Shown here in pieces: positions 1 through 9,597 of a DNA stretch of 64,000 nucleotides (the stretch's first letter is position 1; every line of letters begins with the position of its first letter). Source of the DNA: Robertkochia flava (GTDB taxonomy: Bacteria > Bacteroidota > Bacteroidia > Flavobacteriales > Flavobacteriaceae). The notes under the pieces are model-generated. The model had not been told where the DNA came from, searched no databases, and saw nothing but the letters and a program-made list of their open reading frames with translations. Where the stretch lies: contig NZ_JAINZT010000007.1 of assembly GCF_020166515.1 (NCBI RefSeq), forward strand, positions 310,001 through 374,000. The letters run 5' to 3'. Position numbers and translations under genes: made by a program.

Positions 1-81
1 GGGCAGCAGCCCGAAGATTGGATGATTAACAGTATTCCATATTCCGATCAGAAAGAGCGCCTCGAGGAGTGGAATAAATAA
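1..81 (+). CDS. 3' end of an unidentified gene (partial)
   Basis: The window opens inside a gene. The last 26 codons read in frame 1 and end at a TAA stop. The visible tail is hydrophilic and ends in EEWNK; it is too short to assign a family. A strong terminator hairpin about 85 bases downstream supports this being the real end of a transcription unit. Confidence 0.6.
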   Translation, partial: GQQPEDWMINSIPYSDQKERLEEWNK

Positions 82-165
82 AGCATGGTTAATGGGTTAA
101 TTTGATGATCGCTACCCGTAAAACAAAGGCGAGGTCTTAGTTTTATACATGTTCAAATTAAGTAG

Positions 166-192
166 AAAAGTCTCCTTTTAAGGAGACTTTTC
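166..192 (+). terminator. Intrinsic terminator after the partial gene
   Basis: A perfect 12-bp inverted repeat (AAAAGTCTCCTT / AAGGAGACTTTT) with a 2-base central gap is followed by a T-rich stretch. It lies between the partial gene ending at 81 and the M16 peptidase gene starting at 333. The A-run before and T-run after would let it work in both directions. Confidence 0.8.
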
Positions 193-332
193 TTATTTGT
201 AGATCAGGTATTTTGGACAAGAAGTGCTATGGAAGGACGACTTTTGGAAATTTAACAAAATATTACAACTGCCTGTTTAGGTGATAGCCTTAATTACTGC
301 GTCTAAAGAATAGATAACTTAAATAATAAATT

Positions 333-3134
333 ATGAAAAATATACTCAGGGTCTTTTGTATTGGAATTCTGGGAATTTCTGCCATCCATGGCCAGGAATC
401 CAAATCGGTTCCGATGGACAAGGCTGTGGTAACAGGTCAGTTGGAAAACGGTATTAAATATTATATCCGGCATAACGAAGAGCCAAAGGACCGCGCCTCT
501 TTTTACTTTGCTCAAAATGTAGGTTCTGTTCTTGAAAAGGATTCTCAGCGCGGACTGGCACACTTTTTAGAGCATATGGCTTTTAACGGACTGGAGCATT
601 TTGAAGGGAAGGCCATGCTGGAATACCTCGAAAAGAATGGAATTCGTTTTGGTTCTGAGATCAATGCCTTTACCGCTTTTGATGAAACGGTTTACAACGT
701 AAGCAGTGTTCCTGTGGGAAGAGAACAGCTTCTCGACTCTGTACTGCTGGTACTGAAGGATTGGTCTAACGGACTAACCCTGAACGGTAAGGATATCGAT
801 GAAGAGCGGGGGGTCATTAACGAAGAATGGAGAACCCGGAATACCCCGGGTCTCAGGGCTGCTTTCAAAATCTGGGAAGAGGGAACCTTAAAAGGTTCAA
901 AATACGCAGAGCGTTTCCCGATTGGTCTGATGGAAGTGGTCAACAATTTTGAATACGATGAATTGCGCGATTATTATAAAACCTGGTATCGCCCGGACCA
1001 ACAGGCCGTTGTGGTTGTTGGGGATATTGATGTGGAGGCGATGGAAAAGAAGATCAGAGCGCTGTTCTCCACCATTCCCCTTCGCAAGGGACTTCCAGAG
1101 AGGGGTAGCTTTGAGGTGCCTTTACCGGGAGAATTTAATTATGTGGAAGTTGTGGATCCGGAACTAGGTTCTGCCAGCCTGCAATTTATTGCCAAGCGGA
1201 AAGCTGACGATTACGAGGGGACGGAAAAACTGGACATGGATATGGTCCAGTCTGTGGTAAGTTCAGTTTACGGAAGCCGTATGAGCGAGTTTCTGACCAA
1301 TGTGGAGGCACCTGCACTTTCTGTACGTTTTGGTTATTCGAATTTTGTTCGTCCAACTGAAGTCTTTACCCTGAGTGTTACACCGAGAGAAGGCAGGATG
1401 GTGGAGGCCATGGAATTCGCCCTGATGGAAATGAAGCGACTTGCCCAACACGGCGCTACCGAGGGAGAATTGGAAAGAACCATCACCGCGATGAAGACCG
1501 GTATCATTAACCGTGAAAAGAATAAACATAAGATCAGCAACGATCAGCATGCCAAGCAATTGTACAACCATTATTTTAATGGGGGTCCTTTAGCAGATAT
1601 TAGTTGGTACAAAGATTATGCCCTGGCCAGGCTGGAAACCATTTCGAACGAAGATATTAAAGCCTGGATCAATGACCACTTTGACCTCAGTAATACGGTT
1701 ATAGCCGTTACCGGTAACGGGAAGGAGGAGTATCCGTCCAAGGCTGCATTTGAAGGGGTATTGGAGAAGGTGAAAACCCTGGAAACATCGCCTTACAAGG
1801 ACACCTATGTCGATAAGCCTCTGGTGGAAGATGAGCTTAAGGATGTAGCCATAGTAGCTACCGAGCAGATCGAAGCCCTTGATGCAAGGATCTACACCCT
1901 GGAAAACGGAGTGCGTTTTGTACTTTACCCTACAGACCATAGCAAGGATCAGATCATGATGAAGGCTTACAGCCCGGGAGGAATGTCTTTACTCAATAAG
2001 GAGGCATTACCTGCTGCACAACTGGCAACCTATGTAAGCAGTCAATCCGGCCTGGGAAGTTTTGACCTGAACGATCTGAGAAAGAAATTGAAAGGGAAAA
2101 GGGCAAATGCTTCTGTCGGGCTCCAGGGCAATGCCGAAAGCCTGAACGGCAGCAGTAACAGGGAAGACCTGGAAGTATTGTTTCAGCAGGTCTACCTGTT
2201 TTTTGAAGCCCCCAGATTTGAAGAGGATGCGCTGAGCCTGACCAAAGACTTCATCAGGAAAAATCTTAAGAGTAGGGAAGGAGATAAGCAGGCCATCTTC
2301 CGGGATTCCCTGCAGCTGGCTTCGGCCAACTATCATGAGCGGGTATTTTTCTTTGATGAGGAATTGGTTGAAAACATTGACCTGGCAACCATAAAAGAGG
2401 TGTATGCCGATCGCTTCTCAAACATTTCGGATTTCACCTTTTTCTTTGTGGGAGATTTCGATGAAGCCCGTTTAAAGGAATACGCACGTCGTTATCTCGG
2501 GTCCATTAAAGGCCAGGGGAAGGAGGAAACCTATATTGACCACGATATGGAACCAGCTAAGGGAAAAACCCTTGTACACCTTAAGGAAGAGCTGGAGACA
2601 CCCCAAACTTCGGTGAATATTTCCCTGACGCATGAGATGCCTTATAATTACAGAAACACCATTAAGAACGGTATGCTCGCAGAATTGCTTAAGAAAAGAT
2701 ACAATGAGGTGATCCGGGAGCAGGAAGGCGGAAGTTACGGCGTAGGGGTCGGTTCAAACGTAAGCAGGATTCCGGATGAGCGGTTTGGCCTTTCCGTTAA
2801 TTTTAATTGTAATCCGGAAATGAGGGATAAACTCGTGGCCGTGGTTTATGATGAAATGCAAAAGATCCAGGGACATATTGAACTGAATGACCTCGTAGAG
2901 GTGAAGAAGAATATGCAGAAGTCGCGTGCAGAACAGTACACGAAAAATTCATATTGGATGAGTGCCTTGCTCGGACATGTTCTGTATGGAAATGAAGTGA
3001 TAGATCAGGAGGATTTTAATACCCTGATCGATGACATTTCAGCAAAGGAGCTCATGGAGTTTGCAACCTATATCAACAGTGCAGATGTGGTGGAAGGGAT
3101 CCTTGATCCGATTGTCTCTGAGACTGCTGAATAG
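333..3134 (+). CDS. M16 family zinc metallopeptidase (insulinase/pitrilysin type), exported
   Basis: This 933-residue protein has a signal peptide of about 20 residues ending at IHGQ, so it should act in the periplasm or at the outer membrane. The inverted zinc motif HFLEH is at residues 77-81, and the third ligand Glu lies in the DEERGVINEEW stretch near residue 158, the spacing expected for M16. The length fits a two-copy M16 protein: an active N-terminal half and a C-terminal half (from about residue 540) that lacks HxxEH but keeps the family fold. Such enzymes degrade peptides and small proteins. It stands alone between two terminators. The substrate cannot be inferred. Confidence 0.92.
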   Translation: MKNILRVFCIGILGISAIHGQESKSVPMDKAVVTGQLENGIKYYIRHNEEPKDRASFYFAQNVGSVLEKDSQRGLAHFLEHMAFNGLEHFEGKAMLEYLEKNGIRFGSEINAFTAFDETVYNVSSVPVGREQLLDSVLLVLKDWSNGLTLNGKDIDEERGVINEEWRTRNTPGLRAAFKIWEEGTLKGSKYAERFPIGLMEVVNNFEYDELRDYYKTWYRPDQQAVVVVGDIDVEAMEKKIRALFSTIPLRKGLPERGSFEVPLPGEFNYVEVVDPELGSASLQFIAKRKADDYEGTEKLDMDMVQSVVSSVYGSRMSEFLTNVEAPALSVRFGYSNFVRPTEVFTLSVTPREGRMVEAMEFALMEMKRLAQHGATEGELERTITAMKTGIINREKNKHKISNDQHAKQLYNHYFNGGPLADISWYKDYALARLETISNEDIKAWINDHFDLSNTVIAVTGNGKEEYPSKAAFEGVLEKVKTLETSPYKDTYVDKPLVEDELKDVAIVATEQIEALDARIYTLENGVRFVLYPTDHSKDQIMMKAYSPGGMSLLNKEALPAAQLATYVSSQSGLGSFDLNDLRKKLKGKRANASVGLQGNAESLNGSSNREDLEVLFQQVYLFFEAPRFEEDALSLTKDFIRKNLKSREGDKQAIFRDSLQLASANYHERVFFFDEELVENIDLATIKEVYADRFSNISDFTFFFVGDFDEARLKEYARRYLGSIKGQGKEETYIDHDMEPAKGKTLVHLKEELETPQTSVNISLTHEMPYNYRNTIKNGMLAELLKKRYNEVIREQEGGSYGVGVGSNVSRIPDERFGLSVNFNCNPEMRDKLVAVVYDEMQKIQGHIELNDLVEVKKNMQKSRAEQYTKNSYWMSALLGHVLYGNEVIDQEDFNTLIDDISAKELMEFATYINSADVVEGILDPIVSETAE

Positions 3135-3155
3135 GCTGATTTTTGTGTTAAACGA

Positions 3156-3183
3156 AAAACCCCGGTGAGCACCGGGGTTTTTT
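3156..3183. terminator. Bidirectional terminator between convergent genes
   Basis: AAAACCCCGGT and ACCGGGGTTTT form an 11-bp stem with the loop GAGC, with an A-run before it and a T-run after it. It sits between the stop of the M16 peptidase on the plus strand and the stop of the esterase on the minus strand, so it can end both transcripts. Confidence 0.88.
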
Positions 3184-4456
3184 ATTGCTTTCTTTTCAGA
3201 AAGTGAAGTTTTTGCATGGAGATGGGATTTCTGTCCAAAGTGACGGCCTTGAGATAGTACTTTTCTGCGTGATAGGGACGGTCTGTAGCCAGGAAAAAAT
3301 CGCCCATGGAATCGTAGGCTCTTGAACTTTCCGGGAAATTGGTGATATTGAACCGAAACAGGGCTTCGGCCTTTTCAAAGTCTTCCAGCTCCAGGCTGCG
3401 GTATCCCATGGAGCTGATCAGATCTTCCTCAGGAAGCACCTCGTATCCCAGCTCCCTGGAAATATTTTTGTAATGGTTACGGAAGGCCCTCAAAAAACGC
3501 TGGGTACTGATGTTGTGAAGGATCTCCGGGTCAAATTGCTTTAGTACGGGGTCGATATTATAAAAATCAAAGATCCTGGAAAAGGCATCATAGAAAGCCG
3601 GAATACTGATATTGGCATGACTGTTATCCTGATAAAACCGATAGTGGAACTGATCTTTTCCACAACCGTTTTTTTCCAGATACTCCGCATAGGCCGTAAT
3701 GGCCCTGAAATGTGCGGTACGGTTGCTCCTGTCGTTTTCAACGGCCATGAGGTCTGTACCCTCCGGAAGGGTATTGGCAGCGGCAAGATAGAACTCGGTA
3801 TCCGTGTTCAGAGGACAGTTTTTGTATGGGTCCAGTTGTTTTATCAGGTAGTTGTTATCCCACCAGTAGCTGGGGTCTATGGCAATATAATTGCGAAAGG
3901 CCTGGTTCGCTGTGTGCATGGCATAGGTGGTAAATAATCCTCCAAGGGAATGCCCAAGAAGGCTTCTGTAGGAGGTGGCAGGATAGTGATTTTCTACATA
4001 GGGGATAAGCTCTTCTGTGATGAATTTTAAAAAGTCGGAGGCTCCCCCCGTATTCTTCAAATACGTTTCCGGCATATCCTCCAACCGGTGTATCCTGGAT
4101 GGGGTCAGATCCCGCATGCGATCTGTGCTTTCGATGCCGATAACGATCATTTTTGGCCAGAACATCTCTTCTCCCAATTGGCTGGCCATGGCCGCCATAG
4201 CGGTAAAATGTGAGCTGGCATCCAGAATGAACAAAACCGGATACTGCATGCCCCGGTCATACCCCATGAGGTAGTTCGCGGGTAAATGCACCCAAATCCG
4301 CCTGTTTTCCTGTAGAATTTGAGAATAAACCTCGTCTACATGGGCAAAGGAAAGGGTTTCCCGCCCTATGCGTTCGGGAATAGTGTCCTGTCCCGAAACT
4401 ATAGTGGTGACGAGAAATAAGAATGCATTAAAGAGCCATCTGCAGTACCTGTCCAT
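3182..4456 (-). CDS. Exported alpha/beta-hydrolase esterase (esterase D / Fes-like) with C-terminal TPR-like region
   Basis: The protein has about 424 residues. The ATG at 4456 is preferred over an in-frame TTG at 4483 because it begins directly with a signal peptide (MDRYCRWLFNAFLFL, cleavage near VSGQ). The core matches the putative esterase family (PF00756): a GHSLGG nucleophile elbow follows RSLL, and a downstream stretch with IDPSYWWD is typical of Fes/BesA-like hydrolases. The last 90 or so residues (from SRELGYEVL) resemble tetratricopeptide helices (YDSMGDFFLATDR). Relatives cleave siderophore or acyl esters, but nothing nearby indicates an iron role, so the substrate is open. Confidence 0.85.
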   Translation of the reverse strand: MDRYCRWLFNAFLFLVTTIVSGQDTIPERIGRETLSFAHVDEVYSQILQENRRIWVHLPANYLMGYDRGMQYPVLFILDASSHFTAMAAMASQLGEEMFWPKMIVIGIESTDRMRDLTPSRIHRLEDMPETYLKNTGGASDFLKFITEELIPYVENHYPATSYRSLLGHSLGGLFTTYAMHTANQAFRNYIAIDPSYWWDNNYLIKQLDPYKNCPLNTDTEFYLAAANTLPEGTDLMAVENDRSNRTAHFRAITAYAEYLEKNGCGKDQFHYRFYQDNSHANISIPAFYDAFSRIFDFYNIDPVLKQFDPEILHNISTQRFLRAFRNHYKNISRELGYEVLPEEDLISSMGYRSLELEDFEKAEALFRFNITNFPESSRAYDSMGDFFLATDRPYHAEKYYLKAVTLDRNPISMQKLHFLKRKQ

Positions 4457-4636
4457 TTCCTGCGTTATTGAATCACAGGTCAAGTCGTTGTTGTGTTAAA
4501 GGGCGGGAGGTAAGAGGGTAGAATGATTAATCGGCGTCTAAAATAATGAAATTCAATGAATTAACGCATTATTATCTAGCGATTTTTCTGTATAAAGTGA
4601 GGGAATGTTAGGTTAATAGGAGGGAAAATCACTTTT

Positions 4637-5137
4637 TTATTCATTCAAACGAACCGGGACCCAAACTTCTTCTTCTGCATCCGGGTGTTCCGGCCCTTTG
4701 TACTCCGGAGTCATGACCTGCAGGTGGGGACGTTGTTCCAGTACATATCCTGAATCCGGCAACCACCCGTTAAGAATGTCATCCATGGTTTTAGAAAATT
4801 CCCTGGCCGGTCCGCGATGCAGGAAAACTGCATAGCTGCCCGACGTTACGGTAAGGCTTTCAACCTCCTTAGGTAGCAGGTTCGCCTCATTTCTCATACG
4901 TATTCCGGCCCAGAAATGGATGATGGTCGCGGGACCATATTGGGGTGAATCGGGATTCGTCTGGTATTCCTGGACGGCATAGAGATAGGAGTCTGCCCTG
5001 CCGGAGGCAAGTGTTTTTAACAGCGGCATAAATTTCATCCAGGGTTCCTGGGGTTGTATCCTGCAGGCTTCAAAGGATCTTTTAATTCCGATGATCCTGA
5101 AACCGGGGCTATTGATGATTCTTTCCGGGGAAATCAT
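4637..5137 (-). CDS. GyrI-like small-molecule-binding domain protein
   Basis: This 166-residue protein matches the GyrI-like / AraC effector-binding fold (PF06445/PF14526). The signs are an N-terminal strand with RIIGIKRSF, a central WAGIRM block, a SGSYAVFLHRGPAREF block with the typical G-x-Y-A-x-F-x-H-x-G pattern, and a C-terminal EVWVPV strand. There is no DNA-binding domain, so it is a stand-alone ligand-binding or hydrolase-like SOUL/GyrI protein. It starts 11 bases after the RibD-like reductase gene and is probably the last gene of a run that begins with the GH20 gene at 8905. The ligand is unknown. Confidence 0.82.
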   Translation of the reverse strand: MISPERIINSPGFRIIGIKRSFEACRIQPQEPWMKFMPLLKTLASGRADSYLYAVQEYQTNPDSPQYGPATIIHFWAGIRMRNEANLLPKEVESLTVTSGSYAVFLHRGPAREFSKTMDDILNGWLPDSGYVLEQRPHLQVMTPEYKGPEHPDAEEEVWVPVRLNE

Positions 5138-5148
5138 AAAATAAAATT

Positions 5149-5691
5149 TTAGTCTTTAATGATCTTGTAATGGGAATAGACCATACCGGAAGGATACGAC
5201 CAATTCTCCAGAAGCGATAATCTTACAGGCTTCCTGAATTCCGGGAACAGGCGAATGCCTTCTCCAAGTACAATGGGTGCGGTAAACAACATGATCTCGT
5301 CAATACACTGGTGCTCCAGGAAAGAGCGGGTTGTGATCCCGCCTCCCAGTAACCAGATGTGCTTATCACTCCATACATTTTTGATCCTTTCGACCTCTTC
5401 GAATAAGTCTCCGGAGAATACTTCGGTGTTCGGGGTGTCGATGGCCAGCTCCGGATGCCTGGATACCACAAGTGTTCTGCAATGCTGATAGGGCCATTCT
5501 GTGCCAAACCCCTTGATGACCTCATAGGTTTTTCTACCCATGATCAGGGTGTCGATATCCGATAAGAAGTTTTTATACCCATAGTCGTTACTGTCAGGGT
5601 TTTCCAGTTTTTCCAGCCACTCCACACGGTGCTCCTTATCGGCTATATATCCGTCAAGAGAGGTGGCGATGTACAAGATGACTTTCTTCAT
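5149..5691 (-). CDS. Dihydrofolate-reductase-like (RibD C-terminal domain) oxidoreductase
   Basis: The 180-residue protein belongs to the RibD_C/DHFR-like family (PF01872). It begins VILYIATSLDGYIAD, the standard opening of YwjB/YyaP-type proteins, and contains DTLIMGRKTYE and LLGGGITTRSFL, matching the NADPH-binding loop and the G-G-G signature. Relatives reduce pterin- or pyrimidine-like substrates with NADPH, but the single-domain members are mostly uncharacterised. It lies 9 bases after the TSUP permease stop and 11 bases before the GyrI-like gene, suggesting co-transcription. Confidence 0.88.
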   Translation of the reverse strand: MKKVILYIATSLDGYIADKEHRVEWLEKLENPDSNDYGYKNFLSDIDTLIMGRKTYEVIKGFGTEWPYQHCRTLVVSRHPELAIDTPNTEVFSGDLFEEVERIKNVWSDKHIWLLGGGITTRSFLEHQCIDEIMLFTAPIVLGEGIRLFPEFRKPVRLSLLENWSYPSGMVYSHYKIIKD

Positions 5692-5700
5692 GATGGTGGT

Positions 5701-6435
5701 TTAAAATAAAGTGGAAATTACACGTATAAAACTGATCAGCCCGATGATGAGGATAAGAAGCAGGGAGAATCGTTTAAACTTTTCCTGAGGGATATACTCC
5801 AGGATCCTTTTCCCCAGCCAGGTACCGAGAAGTCCGATGGCGAACAGAAAAGGGAGATAGGTTAATTCCTGCTTTCCGATATAGCCATTGTCATAGTATA
5901 CGAATGTCCTGCTGAGGTCTACCATAAAATCAATAAGAGCGGAGGTGGCGATAAATACACTTTTCTCCATATTGAAGGCGTTCATAGTGATCCCCCGGAT
6001 CGCTCCTCCTGTGCCCAGTAACCCTGCCGTAAGCCCGGATAATACCCCACCGGTCACCGATTGGGGCTTTCCGGCGGTGATCACCAGGTTTTTTCTTATC
6101 AGAAACAGGAGACTCATGCTTATCAGGAATACCCCAAGGATGATCTCCAGGTAAAGACTGTTAACAAACCTGGAGAGGTAACCACCGATAATGACAAATA
6201 CCACTGAAGGTATTCCGAGGTAAACCAGGAGAAATTTGTTCAGGCCCTTTTTAAATAAAAAGATCTTACTGAGGTTACTTGACAGGTGAAAAATGGCTGT
6301 CATTCCCAGAACTGAATGAAAATCAAAATAAAAACTCCCAAGCGGCACGAAGAAAACCGATGAACCAAATCCGCCAATAGTACCGATGATCTCAGCAAAT
6401 AAGGCTAAAACAAGAAATAGATATTCGATTTTCAT
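5701..6435 (-). CDS. TSUP (TauE/SafE) family membrane permease
   Basis: The 244-residue protein is highly hydrophobic, with about seven or eight membrane segments. It contains the repeated glycine-rich motifs of the TSUP family (PF01925): GTIGGFGSSVFFVPLG near the N-terminus and GLTAGLLGTGGAIRG in the second half. Relatives export or import sulfur-containing or organosulfonate anions. No sulfur-metabolism genes flank it, so the substrate is unknown. It lies in a run of five closely spaced minus-strand genes. Confidence 0.88.
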   Translation of the reverse strand: MKIEYLFLVLALFAEIIGTIGGFGSSVFFVPLGSFYFDFHSVLGMTAIFHLSSNLSKIFLFKKGLNKFLLVYLGIPSVVFVIIGGYLSRFVNSLYLEIILGVFLISMSLLFLIRKNLVITAGKPQSVTGGVLSGLTAGLLGTGGAIRGITMNAFNMEKSVFIATSALIDFMVDLSRTFVYYDNGYIGKQELTYLPFLFAIGLLGTWLGKRILEYIPQEKFKRFSLLLILIIGLISFIRVISTLF

Positions 6436-6482
6436 GTTTTCAGGATTCCGTTTTTATTCCTATCCTTAAAGATAGGAGATAA

Positions 6483-7010
6483 TTATAAGTGTTCCTTCGC
6501 ATAGGATTCCGGGTAAAAGGAAATGAGTTTGCTTTGCTTTCCCGCATACAGAGGGTGTCTGGGGTGTCCTTTAAGGGTAGGAGGTGATAGCTGAATCCAG
6601 GAAAAAGCGTTTTTCCTGCTCAACTCCACTATGGCACCACAGGAATGCTTTAAATATTTCCGACGTTCTATGATATTGCCCCAGGCTGCCCAGATGTTCC
6701 GGATCGGAAATTGGCCGAGCACCTGTTCGATAATCTCCAGGTTTCGTTTGTGAAGGGGTTTCCGCATCCGTTGCCTGAGATTTTCCGGATGGGTTTGGCG
6801 TTCCGGCCAGAGATTGAGAACGATCCAGCCATCATAACCATGAGCTGAGGCAATGTGCCGGATCCTGTTTATGGTGTGGTCTGGTTGTCCCGGAGCAGCC
6901 GTACTGGGATTGGCAGCGATCACTGCGAGCATATGCTTTCCCTGAACGCCCAAAGCAAAACGGCAGTAATTGCGCTCATCGGTCATATAGATCCAGGCCT
7001 TTTGATTCAT
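6483..7010 (-). CDS. DUF1643 domain-containing protein
   Basis: The 175-residue protein matches DUF1643 (PF07799). Visible family features are YCRFALG near residue 16, LAVIAANPSTA, a DHTINRI motif, VLNLWPERQT and WAAWGN. The function is unknown. Its ATG overlaps the stop codon of the GH20 gene by four bases (ATGA), so the two are translationally coupled. Confidence 0.88.
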   Translation of the reverse strand: MNQKAWIYMTDERNYCRFALGVQGKHMLAVIAANPSTAAPGQPDHTINRIRHIASAHGYDGWIVLNLWPERQTHPENLRQRMRKPLHKRNLEIIEQVLGQFPIRNIWAAWGNIIERRKYLKHSCGAIVELSRKNAFSWIQLSPPTLKGHPRHPLYAGKQSKLISFYPESYAKEHL

Positions 7011-8905
7011 ATTCCTTCCAGATAGTGTATTCGGACATCCTCCAGTTTTTGGGCAGAATCATCCAGTCCTCCGGGTCTGTTTCGCTTTAACCATAGTTTT
7101 TTATGGACTTCGATAAGTAGTTCCAGGGAATCAGCCATTGCTTTTCTTTCCATTTCAGGAATATGCTGAACCTCCCCGTTAGCAGCCTCCAAGCGTTTTA
7201 ATCCCAGTTCGATGGCATGGAGGGAAAGGGATGCTGCCTGGCGAAGTTCTTCCTTAAGCAGAACTCCGTCCCGGACTTGAGGCCGCGAGGCTTCCAGGAG
7301 TTCAAGGCCTTTGAGAAGTTCTTCTTTTGATCGTAAAAGGCCCTTGGCCGTCATCTCCCGTGTCTGGTAATTTCCCTCCAGAGACCATGCATACCGATGC
7401 AGCATCAAATGAAAAATGTTTGCATTTCCGGGGGGAATTCCACTAACGGAATATGCATTTCCAAGGGTTAACAGGGCCCTGCTGAATTGTGCTGTCGGAT
7501 CTCTGAACATATGCAGGTCCATCCAGGCGGCAAGTTCCGGTTCCGGGTCTTTCTCCGGGTTCCATGAAAGAGAGGCCCCCGCAATGATCGTGGGAATACT
7601 CACTACGGCAGGCTGCCAATGGCCATGATCGCCCCAATCGGTCAGCAGATAGCCTCTGGCTTCATTGCTGTAACCGTTACGGGCGGCATTCCTGAGGTTC
7701 TCAAACCCGTTACTGTTTCTTCCGGTAAGCGATCTCCAGGAGGAAGTTCCGGGACAAACGTAAAAATCGATACCGGCATTCCGGAATTTGGGAAGGTGTT
7801 CGTCGAAAGGATAATCTGCACTGTATCCCCATACCAGGGCCGTGATGTCTTCGGGCAGCTCATCGATGAGTTCCGGGTAGTTCAGAATGATATCGCCCCA
7901 GAACTGTACTTTTTTGCCGTGACTGGTTGCCGCGTCGTACAAATCTTTTACATAATCGAGGTAAACCCGGCCTTTTCCGTATGCTTTGCAACGTTCAGCC
8001 GATCTTCCCAGTCCCAGTTCTACGGTCTCGTCGCACCCGATATTGAAATACGCACTGCTAAAATTGGGTAGCAGTTCGTCATAGAGCGATCTCATGAATT
8101 CCAGGGACTCGGGATTTACAGGGTTCAGGGAATGCCGTTTTCGCAGCCCCCATATGGTATTGCAATTTTCAGGACATTCGGCCAGATCCAGGTAGGAGTC
8201 ATGCTCAAGCCAGCGCTCCATATGACCAAAGGAATTCTGGTTAGGCACCAGATCGATATTTCTTACCCCGCAATAGGATTCCAGGGTGCGAATCTGTTCG
8301 GGGGTCATCGGGCTGGCATTTTCCCAGACTTCCCGATGTTCACTGTAGGCGAAGGTATGTTCGGTGTAAAGCTGAAGTTCGTTATACTTCAGGGAGGCCA
8401 GCATATCTACCAGGTCAAACAGGGTGTTCATGGTGGGGACTTTATCCCTGCTGATATCCAGCATATATCCCCGGCGTTCAAATCCGGGGTGGTCTTTTAT
8501 TTCCAAAGCACTGGGAATCGAGTCTGCAAAAGCAGTGCTGAGCTGTTTCAGGGTTTGCCATGCATAAAACACTCCGGAGGTATCAGCAGCCTTTAAGGTA
8601 ATGCTGTCATTTCTGATGCGCAGGGTATAACCCTGATTTGGGATCTCTTTTGAGGTCAGGATCCTGAGGAAAAGATGTGATCCATCTTCCTTAGGGTTGA
8701 GTTTCCAGTGTACTTCCATATCCTTTTTAAGGACAGTGGAAAGCGGTATTCCAAATGATTCAAGAGCATGCAGGGCTTCGGGAGATAGTCCTTTCCCGGG
8801 AAAAAGGCTCATTTCGCGGGGTACCGGATACAATTGTGGTACATCCTGTGCATGTCCAAAGCAGGAACACAGGAATATGCATAAAAAGAGAATTCTTCTG
8901 ATCAA
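7007..8905 (-). CDS. Exported GH20 beta-N-acetylhexosaminidase-like glycoside hydrolase
   Basis: The 632-residue protein has a hydrophobic signal sequence (IRRILFLCIFLCSCFGHAQ), an N-terminal GH20b-like domain to about residue 135, and a GH20 barrel starting at HPGFERRGYMLDISRDKVP. The catalytic Asp-Glu pair is D292-E293 in FNIGCDETVELG. Family members remove N-acetylhexosamine from glycans and use the substrate acetamido group. The C-terminal 150 residues are helical and of unclear role. The start codon appears to be TTG at 8905: the frame is blocked by TAA upstream, and the next ATG, near residue 63, would remove the signal peptide. It is probably the first gene of a five-gene run down to 4637. 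Confidence 0.87.
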   Translation of the reverse strand: MIRRILFLCIFLCSCFGHAQDVPQLYPVPREMSLFPGKGLSPEALHALESFGIPLSTVLKKDMEVHWKLNPKEDGSHLFLRILTSKEIPNQGYTLRIRNDSITLKAADTSGVFYAWQTLKQLSTAFADSIPSALEIKDHPGFERRGYMLDISRDKVPTMNTLFDLVDMLASLKYNELQLYTEHTFAYSEHREVWENASPMTPEQIRTLESYCGVRNIDLVPNQNSFGHMERWLEHDSYLDLAECPENCNTIWGLRKRHSLNPVNPESLEFMRSLYDELLPNFSSAYFNIGCDETVELGLGRSAERCKAYGKGRVYLDYVKDLYDAATSHGKKVQFWGDIILNYPELIDELPEDITALVWGYSADYPFDEHLPKFRNAGIDFYVCPGTSSWRSLTGRNSNGFENLRNAARNGYSNEARGYLLTDWGDHGHWQPAVVSIPTIIAGASLSWNPEKDPEPELAAWMDLHMFRDPTAQFSRALLTLGNAYSVSGIPPGNANIFHLMLHRYAWSLEGNYQTREMTAKGLLRSKEELLKGLELLEASRPQVRDGVLLKEELRQAASLSLHAIELGLKRLEAANGEVQHIPEMERKAMADSLELLIEVHKKLWLKRNRPGGLDDSAQKLEDVRIHYLEGI

Positions 8906-8949
8906 GATAAAGGCTTTTAGTTATGGTAAAGCTAATAAAACGGAAGTAG

Positions 8950-8990
8950 TAAAAAAAAAGAACCCGGAACAAGGGTCCGGGTTTTAAATT
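8950..8990 (-). terminator. Intrinsic terminator of the lipoprotein gene at 9006-9458
   Basis: AACCCGGA (8961-8968) and TCCGGGTT (8976-8983) form an 8-bp stem with a 7-base loop. On the minus strand it is followed by a run of nine T residues (the A-run at 8951-8959). It separates the lipoprotein gene from the GH20 gene. Confidence 0.85.
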
Positions 8991-9005
8991 GCAGGCAGGC
9001 AGCAC

Positions 9006-9458
9006 TTAATCCACTCCGAGAACCACCTCCAGGTCTCCTTCGATAAGGAAAACGTGGCAACAGTCAAAGGCTACGGTAAAGTCTTCATCAACTACCAATT
9101 CTCCGTTGATATACCCCTCAAAGGTGAGGCTAATTACCCTGGATCTGAAATCGGACAGGTAACTGTCACTGATCAGGGGGTACATACCGGAGGCCTGATA
9201 TACCTCCAGGTCTTCCTGGGAGTAATCCAGGGTAAGGTTTCTGCCGCTCTCCACCCAGGTTACAACAAATTCATCCAGGGCTATAGGCTCCTGGCTTCTG
9301 TTTACGACAGAAACATCAAAAGCCCGGAACTCTTCGGTACAAACGGCGTTACCGCAATTCCCCTGGTTGCCATCGTCGTCACTATTGCAGGAGACCCCGA
9401 AGGAAAACACAATAGCAAAGAACAGGACATACTTTAAATATCGTTTTAAGGAATTCAT
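9006..9458 (-). CDS. Small lipoprotein of unknown function
   Basis: The protein has 150 residues with a lipoprotein signal peptide and lipobox FGVSC (Cys24). It is followed by NSDDDG, an acidic stretch of the kind that directs Bacteroidota lipoproteins to the cell surface. Five further cysteines are present, including CGNAVC just after the lipobox and the pair CC near residue 132, suggesting disulfides. The region after residue 45 looks like a beta-rich domain (FRAFDVSVVNRSQEP). No family is recognised. It is flanked by a terminator on its 3' side and is probably monocistronic. Confidence 0.8.
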   Translation of the reverse strand: MNSLKRYLKYVLFFAIVFSFGVSCNSDDDGNQGNCGNAVCTEEFRAFDVSVVNRSQEPIALDEFVVTWVESGRNLTLDYSQEDLEVYQASGMYPLISDSYLSDFRSRVISLTFEGYINGELVVDEDFTVAFDCCHVFLIEGDLEVVLGVD

Positions 9459-9597
9459 AATATTGTGAAATTAGTGATTTGTTTCTGGTTTGGTTGTGGT
9501 ATAACACCTTAAATTTAAGTAAAATAACTTTTAATTTATAGGTATTTGCAGGTATTGTGCCAAGTTTTTAATGGCCTCTGGAGGTAATAGTAAACAA

